From: JAJECS01 sp965219705
GTDB taxonomy: Bacteria; Chloroflexota; UBA11872
Direction of reading: 5' to 3'
Length of the DNA stretch: 64,000 bases
Assembly (NCBI GenBank): GCA_965219705.1
Contig: OZ244789.1
Location: 186,001-250,000, forward strand
This document shows positions 1 to 8,646 of this stretch, piece after piece; positions within the stretch are counted from its first letter, which is position 1, and each line of letters starts with the position of its first letter. The position numbers were made by a program, and so were the translations under genes. Under the pieces are notes generated by a model. It was not told the origin of the DNA. It ran no database searches and saw only the letters and a program-made list of their open reading frames with translations.

Positions 1-13
1 ATGACAACGGTGG

Positions 14-90
14 CCGGTGGCCCGCGCTGCGTGCAGCGTGGGATCGACCCGGGTTGGATTCCCCAGGCTGCCCGCAGCCTGGGCCACCGG
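14..90. repeat. Two inverted copies of the GGCCACCGG hairpin repeat
   Basis: Bases 14-42 carry a minus-strand copy and 62-90 a plus-strand copy of the dispersed repeat (palindrome followed by GGCCACCGG). The second has a fully paired stem, CCAGGCTGC with GCAGCCTGG. The remainder of 1-295 holds no convincing gene; the open frames there run through the repeats and have no family resemblance. Confidence 0.8.
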
Positions 91-295
91 CCGAGGCGGC
101 CCACGCGGCCTAGGTTGGGCGCTCTAGATTACTCGCGATGCCCGGAATGCCAGCTCTGGGGAATTACCTCGTCTGGGAATGACGGTGGTCTGGCAGGAAG
201 CCCGGACACGTGGACCTTCTGGCCATCGCGCACGCGCCGGACGCGCGCGCTACCGGGAACAGGTTGGCCTTGCGCCGGGTCGGGGGACGCTTGGC

Positions 296-895
296 CTAGA
301 GGCTGCGCAGGATAGCGACGGCGTGGCCGCGCACGCGCACGTCACGGACGTACATGGGCTCAAAGTCGGTGTTGGCCGGCTGCAAGCGCACGCGCCCGTT
401 TTCACGGAAGAGGCGCTTGAGCGTTGCGCTGCCGTCCTGCAGCATGGCCACGGCGATCTGGCCGTCCCGCACGGTTTCCGCAGGCTCGACGATGACCAGG
501 TCGCCGTCGCAGATATGGTCGTCGATCATGCTGTCGCCACGCACGCGCAGGGCATAGGCATTGCTCGAGGGCACGAGGCCCGAGGCGACCGGCACCGTGT
601 CAAGCCGCTCCTCGAACGCGTCGATCGGCAAACCGGCGGCGATCTCGCCGATGATCGGCACGTGGATCACGCCGGCGTCGGCGCCGTTGTCGAGAATCTC
701 GATGCCGTGCGACTGACCAGTGCGGCGGATGTAGCCCTTGCGCTCCAACGCATCCAAGTGCTGCTGCACCGTCGCCGGCGCCAGCCCGACGATGCCGCCG
801 ACTTCGCGCACGCTGGGTGTGTAGCCCTCGTCGCGCACGAAGTGCTCGATCGTAATCAGCACGCGATGCTGGCGTTGGGTGAGCGGGTCGCCCAT
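296..895 (-). CDS. lexA: LexA repressor (SOS response)
   Basis: Transcriptional repressor of the SOS regulon, inactivated by RecA-stimulated self-cleavage. With the start chosen here it is 199 residues. A winged-helix DNA-binding domain lies at about 1-70, then a hinge, then an S24-type peptidase domain. The cleavage site is Ala87-Gly88 (EIAAGLP). The catalytic serine is Ser122 (RGDSMID) and the lysine is Lys160 (ATLKRLF). The start at 895 is favoured over the upstream ATG at 934 because GGAGG lies 9 nt before it and LexA proteins normally begin MxxLTxRQ. It stands alone and is convergent with nothing. I could not see a clear LexA box upstream. Family assignment is secure. Confidence 0.96.
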   Translation of the reverse strand: MGDPLTQRQHRVLITIEHFVRDEGYTPSVREVGGIVGLAPATVQQHLDALERKGYIRRTGQSHGIEILDNGADAGVIHVPIIGEIAAGLPIDAFEERLDTVPVASGLVPSSNAYALRVRGDSMIDDHICDGDLVIVEPAETVRDGQIAVAMLQDGSATLKRLFRENGRVRLQPANTDFEPMYVRDVRVRGHAVAILRSL

Positions 896-1029
896 GGGCG
901 ACATCCTCCGCGGCGCGCGACACGGCATGACCAACGGTCACGCGCCAAGTGATTCCACGCACGCCGAACCTACCAGACAGGATGCGAACGCGTCAACTCC
1001 ACTTCAGGAGTTATGCGGCGCCTCGCGCG

Positions 1030-1383
1030 TTACGGATGTAGCTCTGCGAGCGCCTCGACCGTCAGCGTCGCGCCCGAGCGGACGCCACGGAGCACCTGAA
1101 CGTCGGGGTCGTCGATGCATCCGACCGGCTCGATCGGGCTGGCGGCGCGCGGCTCGGCGCCGCGGCTGACCGGCGTTGGGCCGAAGAAGATGCAGAGCGC
1201 ACGGCCCGGCGGCAAGATGGCCAGGTCGCCGACGGCGGCGACATCCGTCGCCCCGGCGGTCAGGTCCACGTCAAGACCAATGTCGCCGTAAATTTCGTCG
1301 CCCCACGTGCTCACGGATATGCGCAGCGGCAGGGCCTGCCAGACGGCATCGGCCGCCGGCGTCTCGTGCAACCGGGCGTCCAC
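1030..1383 (-). CDS. Cyclophilin-like fold protein (TM1367 type)
   Basis: Small protein of the cyclophilin-like family typified by Thermotoga TM1367; its biochemical role is unknown. The hallmark segments are visible: a TWGDEIY strand, then VGDLAILPPGRALCIFFGPTP, which forms the core barrel (quoted here as two adjoining motifs, VGDLAILPPG and RALCIFFGPTP). The GTG at 1383 is the first conventional start, but codons just upstream read VRIQVDDYAV, which looks like the family's first strand and has no ATG, GTG or TTG in frame. The real start may therefore lie further 5' at a rare codon, overlapping the end of the GH15 gene. It follows GH15 closely on the same strand and is probably cotranscribed. 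Confidence 0.75.
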   Translation of the reverse strand: MDARLHETPAADAVWQALPLRISVSTWGDEIYGDIGLDVDLTAGATDVAAVGDLAILPPGRALCIFFGPTPVSRGAEPRAASPIEPVGCIDDPDVQVLRGVRSGATLTVEALAELHP

Positions 1384-1427
1384 GGCGTAATCGTCAACCT
1401 GAATTCGTACGCAGCGCGCCGGAACGT

Positions 1428-3407
1428 TCAGCCTCCCTGGCCGCTGAGCTCGCGAGCGCGGGCCACGTATTGCTGCACGGTCGAGGCAAACTCGGCGTGG
1501 CTCCAGGTGAGTGGGCTCACGCTCATGGGCTCGCCGGTGAGCGGATGCACCTGCTCAGCCAGAGTGCCGCTGGGGAGAGCGCGGTTGACGACCCAGCGCA
1601 ACAGCTCGTGCGCGCGCTCCATGTCGGCCATGGAGGCTGCTGCCGCCACTTCCCACTGCGCCAGCCACAGCGTGCAGATGAACCACGGATTGCCGGGAAT
1701 GGGGCCGATGTCGTCCGACACCCGGTGGTAGTAGTCGTTTTCGTAGCGGGCGAGTCCACCAACGTCGGTCTTGACCCAGAGACGATCGCGCAGCGACTGC
1801 ATGGTGGCGACGAAGCGCTCGTCGGTTGGCTCGCAGAGACCGAAGCGCCAGAGGCCGTAGACGCTGGCGTCGATGGTCATGTCGGGAACGAGGGAGCCGT
1901 CGTCGGCGACCTCCAGGCGGCGGATGAAGCGCTGCTCGCCCTCGTGGAAGAGGTGCTCGAGCGCGGACTCGCGGATCTCGGCAGCGGCGGCCGCGTAGCG
2001 CTGAGCCGCCACGTCTTCGCCGAAAGCACGCGCGAACGCGGCGGCGGCCCGCAGTCCGCCGTAGACGCTCGCGACGGTGAACGCATGGATGCCGTATCGC
2101 TCCTCCCAGAGGTCCCACGACGGCGCGGGCAGACCGGTCGCCGGATGCCTGAAGCGAACCAGAAAGTCGGCGGCCCGCTTGATGAGCGGCGCATACAGCG
2201 GCTTGATGACCTCCGTGTCCTTGAAGCGCTCGTCATAGGCGCCCAGGGCCCAGAGCACGAGGGCGGTTTCGTCCTCTTGGATCGGCAGGATGCGGTTGCC
2301 GTCCCCATCCGCCCATGGATGCCAGCTGCTGCCCGGCGTTCCGTCCGGGTTGTACTTGTGCAACATGAAGCCGCCGGGCTGGAGGGCGCCGAGGCAGAAG
2401 TCGAAGAAGCGCCTGGCCAGCTCACGGTGATCGGCTTGGATGAGCACCTCGACCACCAGCGCGCCGTCGCGCGGCCACATGTAGGTATAGGTATCGCGGC
2501 CGAACTGCAGGATGTCGCTGTCGTTGGCCGCGATGATCGCCCCGCCGTCGTCGGTCTGGGTGCGGACGATGAGCAGGCTGCGGCGGTAGAGATCGCGAAT
2601 GGCCGGGTCGACGCAGCTGAAGTCGAGGGCTTCGCGCGTGACCCAGTGGCGCCAATAGTGGTTCGTGCGTTCGATAAGGGTGTCTGGGCCGCGCCGCACG
2701 ACCATGTCGTTGTCGTCCTTGACGCTGAAGAACTCGTCGCCGACCGCCAGCCAGTAGTGCGCGGTTGCCTCGCCGCCCGGCGGGACGTGCACGTCCACGG
2801 CCCCGGTGCTGTCAACGAGACCCTGGGCGATGGCATTTCCTGAGAGGTCCCCATCCTCGGCATCGCGCCAGGTTCCCTCCAGCCCGTGCAGGTGCTTGGT
2901 GCCGGTGCTGACCGCGCTGAACCCCGGCCGCTCGCCCGCCCAGGCGTTGGCCATGAAGAGCACGTCCCGCTTGTGGTGGACCAGCCCGCGCGTGAGGGGA
3001 TCGAAATAGGTCGTGTCACCCACGCCGTCGCGGAACAGGTAAAAGTCGTGGTGAAAGAAGAGGCGGACGTGCCGCGGGGTCTCGCGCAGGTTGCGAATGG
3101 CGATGCGCCGGAGGTAGATGGGCCGATGGAAGTCGACCGCGTCGGCGCAGGTGAGCTCGAGCCCAAGGTCGTCGTTGACGAGGCGAACGTCGCTGACGAG
3201 GGTGTCCGGTCGGTAGCGGAGACTTCCGTTCCAGGAGCGCGCCGTGATCCAGGCGAACTCGCCGTCGGCCCATATGCCAAACCGAAATGGATCGTGGCCG
3301 CCGTGGTTCCAGAGACCGACGTGGGGAAAGTAGATGTCGCGGACCTGGTAGTCCGCGTCGAACGCGACGAGGAGACTCCCATTGCCGATGGCTAGATCAC
3401 GCGGCAT
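1428..3407 (-). CDS. Glycoside hydrolase family 15 (glucoamylase/trehalase type)
   Basis: Exo-acting enzyme of the GH15 family, whose members are glucoamylases, glucodextranases or trehalases that release glucose with inversion. About 659 residues. An N-terminal beta-sandwich covers roughly 1-260 and an (alpha/alpha)6 barrel follows. Barrel signatures are YTYMWPRDGA near 310, QEDETALV near 380 (general-acid Glu) and LAEQVHP near 618 (general-base Glu), followed by SPLTWSHAEF. There is no signal peptide, so it is probably cytoplasmic. The start at 3407 is preferred because AGGAGG lies 6 nt upstream; the longer frame from 3425 would place that Shine-Dalgarno inside the coding region. Substrate cannot be decided from sequence alone. 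Two glycosyltransferases and a GH57 enzyme at 15-19 kb fit an alpha-glucan or trehalose metabolism. Confidence 0.92.
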   Translation of the reverse strand: MPRDLAIGNGSLLVAFDADYQVRDIYFPHVGLWNHGGHDPFRFGIWADGEFAWITARSWNGSLRYRPDTLVSDVRLVNDDLGLELTCADAVDFHRPIYLRRIAIRNLRETPRHVRLFFHHDFYLFRDGVGDTTYFDPLTRGLVHHKRDVLFMANAWAGERPGFSAVSTGTKHLHGLEGTWRDAEDGDLSGNAIAQGLVDSTGAVDVHVPPGGEATAHYWLAVGDEFFSVKDDNDMVVRRGPDTLIERTNHYWRHWVTREALDFSCVDPAIRDLYRRSLLIVRTQTDDGGAIIAANDSDILQFGRDTYTYMWPRDGALVVEVLIQADHRELARRFFDFCLGALQPGGFMLHKYNPDGTPGSSWHPWADGDGNRILPIQEDETALVLWALGAYDERFKDTEVIKPLYAPLIKRAADFLVRFRHPATGLPAPSWDLWEERYGIHAFTVASVYGGLRAAAAFARAFGEDVAAQRYAAAAAEIRESALEHLFHEGEQRFIRRLEVADDGSLVPDMTIDASVYGLWRFGLCEPTDERFVATMQSLRDRLWVKTDVGGLARYENDYYHRVSDDIGPIPGNPWFICTLWLAQWEVAAAASMADMERAHELLRWVVNRALPSGTLAEQVHPLTGEPMSVSPLTWSHAEFASTVQQYVARARELSGQGG

Positions 3408-3544
3408 CGCTTGCCTCCTCCGCACCGAAATGCATCACCGGAAGCCGCATTATGGCAGCGTGGCCGCCCGGGCCGAATCCCCCGGCCCTCCCAGGTGTGG
3501 GCAGCGGTGTCAGGTGAGCGTTCGCGGGGCAGCGTCGCGACGGG

Positions 3545-3595
3545 CCCCGTGCTGCGCGCAGCATGGGCCACCGGACGAGCAGCATGGGCCACCGG
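3545..3595 (+). repeat. GGCCACCGG hairpin repeat, full plus partial copy
   Basis: Bases 3545-3574 are one full copy (stem TGCTG/CAGCA extended by a G-T wobble and two C-G pairs), followed by a partial copy ending in GGGCCACCGG at 3580-3595. The gene-free stretch 3408-3713 otherwise shows nothing recognisable; it is the divergent upstream region of the GH15 gene and the lipoprotein isomerase. Confidence 0.8.
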
Positions 3596-3713
3596 ACGCG
3601 GGCAACCTGGTGCGGGTCGGTCGTGGTTCACCCATTGATGGGGCTCCAGAGTGGCGATCATGCGGCGATCGCGGCAAAATACCGGTGAAGCGTGGGGCAT
3701 ACGAAGAGGGCGC

Positions 3714-4340
3714 ATGATGCGGCGAGTGATCGGCTTCATGCTGGTGTCGGCAATGGTGATCGTTGCGGTCGCCTGCGGCGAATCGAAGCCTGACGGGCCT
3801 CCCACGTTCGAAGCCTACCCGGAGATGCGGGTCGAGTCGGAACGGCCCTATAGCATCATCATCACCACGAACATCGGGCGCATGACCTTCAAGCTGCTGC
3901 CCGAGGAGGCGCCGTTGGCCGTCAACAGCTTCACGTTCCTGGTGACTGAGGGGTTTTTTGACGGCATGACATTTCATCGTGTGCTCCCAGGCGTGCTTGC
4001 CGAATCCGGCGATCCGACGGGCACCGGCACCGGCGGACCAGGCTATAGCTTCGAAATCGAGCCGCCGCAGCGGCCGTACGTCCGCGGCAGCCTGGCCATG
4101 GCAAACAATGGGACGCCGAACTCGAACGGGTCGCGCTTCTTCATCGTCCTCGGCGACCTCGCGGGGAACGGCGAGCCGCCGCGCGACTACACCGTCTTTG
4201 GTCTCGTGAAGGAAGATCACGCCCCGTCGGAGGCGACGATTTCGAAAATCGAGGCCGCGGCGGACCCGGTAACGATCACCGGTGTCAAGGCCATCGAAGG
4301 CTGTCTGCCCAACGTGAGCATGTGGGTCCAAGGCTGCTAG
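3714..4340 (+). CDS. Lipoprotein peptidyl-prolyl isomerase (cyclophilin family)
   Basis: Cyclophilin-type peptidyl-prolyl cis-trans isomerase, probably tethered outside the cytoplasmic membrane. A basic, hydrophobic N-terminus ends in the lipobox VAVAC, followed by a polar linker. The catalytic domain shows FHRVLPG, then SGDPTGTGTGGPGY, NNGTPNSNGSRFFIVL and the usual C-terminal VFG strand. The active-site Arg (FHRV) and Phe (RFFI) are present. However, the canonical stretch PGFMIQGGD reads PGVLAESGD here, so the Phe, Met and Gln of the proline pocket are changed to Val, Leu and Glu. Activity may be weak or altered. ATGs at 3714 and 3717 are adjacent; GAGGG at 3706-3710 spaces better to 3717. 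Confidence 0.9.
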   Translation: MMRRVIGFMLVSAMVIVAVACGESKPDGPPTFEAYPEMRVESERPYSIIITTNIGRMTFKLLPEEAPLAVNSFTFLVTEGFFDGMTFHRVLPGVLAESGDPTGTGTGGPGYSFEIEPPQRPYVRGSLAMANNGTPNSNGSRFFIVLGDLAGNGEPPRDYTVFGLVKEDHAPSEATISKIEAAADPVTITGVKAIEGCLPNVSMWVQGC

Positions 4341-4433
4341 GGGAATCGCCCGGCGCCGCTGACCCGGACGCTCGGAATCAAGTGGTAGAGAACGCCGCTC
4401 GGGACAATTCCGACGAAGCCGGCGAAGCCTGAC

Positions 4434-5009
4434 GTGGGCGATGCAGCGAACGCGGCGCGTCACCTGACCGCGGAAGAGTTGGACGCTGGGCTCGACCATA
4501 TTCGCCAGTCTCCAGCGGACGGCGGCCCCTTGCGCATGATCGTGCAACGCCCCGGTATCGATGAGCGTGAGGTGGCGGCAGCGGGCAAGCTCGATGTTGC
4601 CACCGGTCTCGTGGGGGACGGCTGGAAGGATCGCGGGAGCACGCGCACCCTCGACGGTGGACCGAACCCGGCCGCCCAAGTCACGATCATCAACTCCCGC
4701 TTGCTCGCCTTGCTGGCGCAGTCCGAGGAACGCTGGCCACTGGCAGGCGATCAACTCGTGATCGACATCGACATGAGCACGGAGAACCTGCCGCCAGGGG
4801 CGCGGCTGGCGATTGGGCCGGCGGTGATCGAGGTCTCCGAGGAGCCGCACACGGGTTGCTCAAAGTTCTCCCAACGGTTCGGCCACGCTGCGCTTCGGTT
4901 TATCAGCACGCCAATGGGGCGGCAGCTGCGGCTGCGCGGCGTCAACACGCGCGTCGTCCGATCCGGAGCGATTCGCACCGGAGACATCGCAACCAAAGTT
5001 CGACAGTAA
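4434..5009 (+). CDS. MOSC domain protein
   Basis: MOSC-domain protein of about 191 residues. The MOSC fold occurs in molybdenum-cofactor sulfurases and in molybdoenzymes such as YiiM and mARC, and binds or transfers the cofactor through a conserved cysteine. Here that cysteine is in EEPHTGCSKFSQRFG; the flanking GLVGDGW and INSRLLALL segments also match the family. It starts at a GTG with no obvious Shine-Dalgarno. A stand-alone MOSC domain does not identify the substrate. The gene is isolated between the isomerase and the nucleoside hydrolase, so context does not help. Confidence 0.85.
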   Translation: MGDAANAARHLTAEELDAGLDHIRQSPADGGPLRMIVQRPGIDEREVAAAGKLDVATGLVGDGWKDRGSTRTLDGGPNPAAQVTIINSRLLALLAQSEERWPLAGDQLVIDIDMSTENLPPGARLAIGPAVIEVSEEPHTGCSKFSQRFGHAALRFISTPMGRQLRLRGVNTRVVRSGAIRTGDIATKVRQ

Positions 5010-5262
5010 GCCCCTTCGCAGCCCTGGGCACGGACCGCTCAAGGCGTTGTCGTTGCGATCGAGCACACTCGGCATGCCGCAGTGTCGGCACCGAGCGCTG
5101 TAGCATCGAGTCTGGCCGCCGCCCAGGGCAGCCCGAAACCGTCGCACCGCCAATTGCTGTTTCTCCGGCGAGCGCACCATGATCTAAGGAGCGCTGCGGG
5201 GCGAGGCGCGCATGTGCGGTCCGGCGGGCGCGGCGCGCCAGTCGCGCCAACGGAGGGGTCTG

Positions 5263-6249
5263 ATGTCAAGGGTCCGCAAGGGAGCGATCCCTGTCGTCAT
5301 CGACACCGATCCGGGCGTCGACGACGCCCTGGCGCTGGCCCTCGCCTTCGCGTCGCCGGAGCTGACGGTGCGCGCGGTCACAACCGTGGCGGGCAACGTC
5401 GACCTGGAGACGGGGACGGCAAACGCGGTCTACCTCCTCGACCTGCTGGCGCCGGACCGTGCTCCGCGGCTGGCCAAGGGGTGCGCGGAGCCGCTGGCGC
5501 GCGCGCTTGTGACCGCGGAGGACGTACACGGGTCCGACGGCCTCGCGGGAGTCACGGGTCTCGACGGCTGGCGTCGCCCCGACGCGTCGCGGCCGCTGGC
5601 GGACGGGGCGGCCGTGGACATGCTCGTGGATGAGGTTGGCGGCTCGGCCGAGCCGGTGACGGTGATCGCGCTTGGACCGCTGACCAATATCGCGGCGGCG
5701 ATCAACCGCGACCCGGCGGCCATGCGACGGGCTTCCTCACTGGTGGTCATGGGCGGGTCGGTGTACGCGGGCGGCAATGTCACCCCGCACGCCGAGTTCA
5801 ACTTCTACGTGGACCCGGAGGCGGCGGACCTGGTGCTGGCTGCCGGCCTGCCGCTGACGCTGGTGCCGCTGGACGTGACGCACCAACTGGTCGTGCGGGA
5901 CGAAACCATCGAGGGGCGACTCCTGTCACTGGAGGATCGGCGGAGCGTGTTCCTGGGAGAGCTCATCCGACGGTCGCGCGACGCGAGGCCCGCCGGTGGT
6001 CAGTTGATACTGCACGATCCCGGAGCGGTGGCAAGTGTGCTGTGGCCCGAGCTCTTTACGCTCCGGCCGTTCGAGTTCACGGTTGATCGGAGTCACGGCG
6101 ACCGGCGGGGCGCGGTGAGCGGCAAGGAGGGCGGCGGCTCGGCAAGAACGGCACGGGCTCCAGTGCGCGCGGCTATGGACGTGGATGCAGCGGTCGTGGT
6201 GCGGCGTGTGGTCGACCGGCTCGCGACCCATCGAGCCGGCAGCGCCTGA
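5263..6249 (+). CDS. Inosine/uridine-preferring nucleoside hydrolase
   Basis: Hydrolyses the N-glycosidic bond of ribonucleosides, giving ribose and free base for salvage. About 328 residues, the usual length. The Ca2+-binding signature IDTDPGVDDALAL lies near the N-terminus, with ALGPLTNIA and the VMGGSVYAGGNVTPHAEFN region (read as VMGGSVYAGG then NVTPHAEFN) in the middle, and LHDPGAVA supplying a C-terminal Asp ligand. The start at 5263 is set by GGAGGGG about 5-8 nt upstream. Base specificity cannot be read from the sequence. The 253-nt gap before it shows no identifiable feature. Confidence 0.93.
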   Translation: MSRVRKGAIPVVIDTDPGVDDALALALAFASPELTVRAVTTVAGNVDLETGTANAVYLLDLLAPDRAPRLAKGCAEPLARALVTAEDVHGSDGLAGVTGLDGWRRPDASRPLADGAAVDMLVDEVGGSAEPVTVIALGPLTNIAAAINRDPAAMRRASSLVVMGGSVYAGGNVTPHAEFNFYVDPEAADLVLAAGLPLTLVPLDVTHQLVVRDETIEGRLLSLEDRRSVFLGELIRRSRDARPAGGQLILHDPGAVASVLWPELFTLRPFEFTVDRSHGDRRGAVSGKEGGGSARTARAPVRAAMDVDAAVVVRRVVDRLATHRAGSA

Positions 6250-6328
6250 GGCTCGGCCAGCAAGAGAGCACCGCCCCAGCGGCCCGCTGCCGCTGCGCCG
6301 GCGGGGCACTTCCGCGCCGTCGTGCTGC

Positions 6329-6817
6329 TCACGGCGGATAGGTCCACACTTCGTCACCCTCGTTGGTCCATTCCCGCTTGCGACGCATGCCGACCTTCGC
6401 CGCTACTCGCTGCGACGCCGTGTTGCCGGGGTGAATAGTCGCCCGAACTTCCCCCACGCTCATCAAGTCAAGCAGCCAGTCGGCAATGCATCGACCGGCC
6501 TCGGTCGCGTAGCCCTGGTTCCGATACCGGCGGCCAATCACCCAGGCCATCTCGGCCCAGGCGTCCGTCACGGTCGCTTGCGCGCGCCCGACCACGGATC
6601 CCTCCTTCTTGAGCCTCAGCGTCCAGTTCAGCCAGACCTCGGCACCATCGGGCGATCGCCGGCTCTCCCATCGGCGGATCCGCGTTCGGAGATCCTCAAG
6701 ACTCGCGGGATGCATGTCTTCGACGGGTGCATCCGAGTCGAGGGGCCGAAGCAGCTCGTAGAGCTCCGCCGCGTCGCGCACCAGCATCGGCGCAAGAACA
6801 AGACGTTCGGTCGCCAA
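6329..6817 (-). CDS. GNAT acetyltransferase (RimJ/RimL type)
   Basis: Acetyl-CoA-dependent N-acetyltransferase of the RimL subgroup, about 162 residues. It opens with ATERLVLAPML, typical of this subgroup. The acetyl-CoA pyrophosphate loop is RYRNQGYATEAG, and the closing segment NTASQRVAAKVGM is also characteristic. The start at the TTG at 6817 is chosen because AGGAG sits 6 nt upstream and the family begins here; the frame remains open to an ATG at 6976, but that extension has no family resemblance. The acceptor substrate is unknown. Confidence 0.85.
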   Translation of the reverse strand: MATERLVLAPMLVRDAAELYELLRPLDSDAPVEDMHPASLEDLRTRIRRWESRRSPDGAEVWLNWTLRLKKEGSVVGRAQATVTDAWAEMAWVIGRRYRNQGYATEAGRCIADWLLDLMSVGEVRATIHPGNTASQRVAAKVGMRRKREWTNEGDEVWTYPP

Positions 6818-7144
6818 GGTCCACTCCTGGTCGGCGGGAACCTCAATCAACCGATGGCCCGCCAAGTCTGAGGCCCGCGTCGATTCCCCGCGGCGCCACC
6901 AGGATGGTCCGACTCTGACGACTCGCTCACGTCCAGGATGCCGCCTCGCCTCGGATGCATGTGCCGGTGAGCGCATCCAGGTTCTGCCCGATGTGCATCC
7001 CGGAAACCAGAGATGACGTCAGTGGGCTCAGACCACTTTCACCCACAGCGTTCCAGGGGACGCAACCAGCGCCCCCTTCCGACAGCGAAGACACAGGGCC
7101 AAGGGCATTGAGCCCTTGCCCCGGCGACAGCTAACGGCGTTCAG
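6818..7144. other. Gene-free gap with one small hairpin
   Basis: No gene is evident in this 327-base gap. CAAGGGC at 7100-7106 pairs with GCCCTTG at 7112-7118 around a 5-base loop. It lies beyond the 3' end of the flotillin gene and could end its transcript, but there is no U-run on either side, so this is a weak call. Confidence 0.3.
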
Positions 7145-8602
7145 CTACTTGTCGTCCTCCGACGCCGCGTCTGCCTCGCCGGCGGCGTCACTGCCGTTGG
7201 TCGAATCGCTCGACACGATGCCGGGGAGGTTCTTGAGCGTGCTGATGAGGTCGACGCCCGTGAGCGACTGCACCAAGGCCGGCAGCTGCGCGATGGTGGA
7301 CGAGACGTCCTGCGTGACCTTGCTGGCGCCGGCGCCCGCGCCGTCGGCGCCGCCGTTGCTGATCACCACGATGCTGTCGGTCTTGGCGAGTGGCTGGGCG
7401 ACCGCTTCGGCGACCTCCGGCAGCGATTCGAAGAGCTGCTGGATCATGGCAGCCTGGCCGTACTCCTTCCACGCGTCGGCCTTCTTGACCATCGCCTGGG
7501 CCTCCGCGAGGCCTTGGGCTCTGGTAGCGTCCGCACCCGCCTCACCCCTTGCTCGGATGGCGTCGGCGTCGGCCTGTCCGCGGAGTCTGATCGACTCGGA
7601 TTCCGCCTGCGCCTCGGCAATCACGCGGGCGCGTTCGCCCTCCGCCACCGTCTCGAGCTTGTATCGTTCCGCTTCGGCCTCGACGCGTGTGCCGCGGCGG
7701 TGCCCTTCCGCGCGCAATTCCAATTGGTCGCGCTCGGCCTCGGCGGGACGCCGGATCGTCGCATCCAGCTCGCGCTCCCGCCGGGCGACTTCCTGTACCT
7801 GGACCTCAATTTGCTTTTGCCGCTCGACGACCTCGACTTGCGACTCTTCCGACCGGATTCGCTGGCGGGTTATGGCCTCTTGCAGGGAATATGCCAACTC
7901 GGCCTCGGCCCGCCGGGCGTTGACCTGCTTGTCATACGCGGCCTTTTGCGTCTCGAAGTCACGTTCGGACTCGGCGATCTCGGTGTCGGCCGCGAAGCGC
8001 GCCGCCTGCCGCTCCTGGTCGGCTTGAGCTTCCTTGATGCCGGCGTCGCGCTCGGCCTGGGCGACACCGATTGACGCATCCCGCTTGACCTCCGCGGTCC
8101 GGCGTACGCCAAGGGCTTCGAGATAGCCCTGCTCATCCTGGATGTCGCGGATCGAAAAGCTGACGATTTCCAATCCCATGTTGGTCATGTCGGTGGCCGC
8201 CACGTCGCGCACTTGCTCGGCAAAGGCCACGCGGTCGCGGTAGATGTCCTCGACGGTCATCGTGCCCAGAATGGCGCGTTGCTGGCCCTCAAGGGTCTGC
8301 AGGGCAACTTCCGCAATCTCGCGCACGCTCTTGCCCAAGAACTGCTCTGCCGCGGTGCGAATCGCATTCTCGCTGCGTCCGACCTTGACCTGCGCGACGC
8401 CGTCGACCGAGACCGACACACCCTCCTTGGTGTAGACCCTGGCCGTGTTGATCTGAAGCGTCATGACTTCCAGGGAGATGGTCTGCGCCTTCTGCAGAAT
8501 CGGGATCACGAAGATCCGCCCACCGACCTTCAGCCTCGGTTTGGCGCTGCCACCCGAGACGATCAGCCCATGGTTGGGTCCAACGGTGTGAAAGCCTGCC
8601 AT
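7145..8602 (-). CDS. Flotillin-like SPFH protein
   Basis: Membrane scaffold of the flotillin (FloT/YqiK) family, which organises membrane microdomains together with NfeD partners. 485 residues. A short N-terminal hydrophobic stretch (GGRIFVIPILQ) leads into the SPFH/Band-7 domain to about 190. A long charged coiled coil rich in Ala, Glu and Arg follows to about 390, with repeated EAxAERxK-type blocks. The C-terminus is Ala/Gly/Asp-rich. The DNA of the coiled coil is repetitive and produces long spurious frames on the other strand. NfeD lies 44 nt upstream on the same strand, the standard flotillin operon arrangement, so the two are almost certainly cotranscribed. Confidence 0.93.
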   Translation of the reverse strand: MAGFHTVGPNHGLIVSGGSAKPRLKVGGRIFVIPILQKAQTISLEVMTLQINTARVYTKEGVSVSVDGVAQVKVGRSENAIRTAAEQFLGKSVREIAEVALQTLEGQQRAILGTMTVEDIYRDRVAFAEQVRDVAATDMTNMGLEIVSFSIRDIQDEQGYLEALGVRRTAEVKRDASIGVAQAERDAGIKEAQADQERQAARFAADTEIAESERDFETQKAAYDKQVNARRAEAELAYSLQEAITRQRIRSEESQVEVVERQKQIEVQVQEVARRERELDATIRRPAEAERDQLELRAEGHRRGTRVEAEAERYKLETVAEGERARVIAEAQAESESIRLRGQADADAIRARGEAGADATRAQGLAEAQAMVKKADAWKEYGQAAMIQQLFESLPEVAEAVAQPLAKTDSIVVISNGGADGAGAGASKVTQDVSSTIAQLPALVQSLTGVDLISTLKNLPGIVSSDSTNGSDAAGEADAASEDDK

Positions 8603-8646
8603 GTGTTTTTCCTGACGAGATGCTGCGAACCTGCATTATGCACGGC

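Noticed and set aside
935..1025. LexA operator upstream of lexA
   Set aside because: No GAACxxxxGTTC-type or other convincing dyad could be found; the lineage's box may differ.
1176..2843. Long plus-strand frame of 555 codons opposite the GH15 gene
   Set aside because: It is the antisense of GH15 in GC-rich DNA; it has no family resemblance and the GH15 frame has clear catalytic motifs.
7099..7118. Hairpin after the flotillin gene as a firm terminator
   Set aside because: No U-run on either strand and an unpaired base at the stem foot; kept only as a weak gap note.
7514..8074. Plus-strand frame opposite the flotillin coiled coil
   Set aside because: The coiled-coil DNA is repetitive and yields Leu/Gly-rich antisense frames; the minus frame has the SPFH domain.
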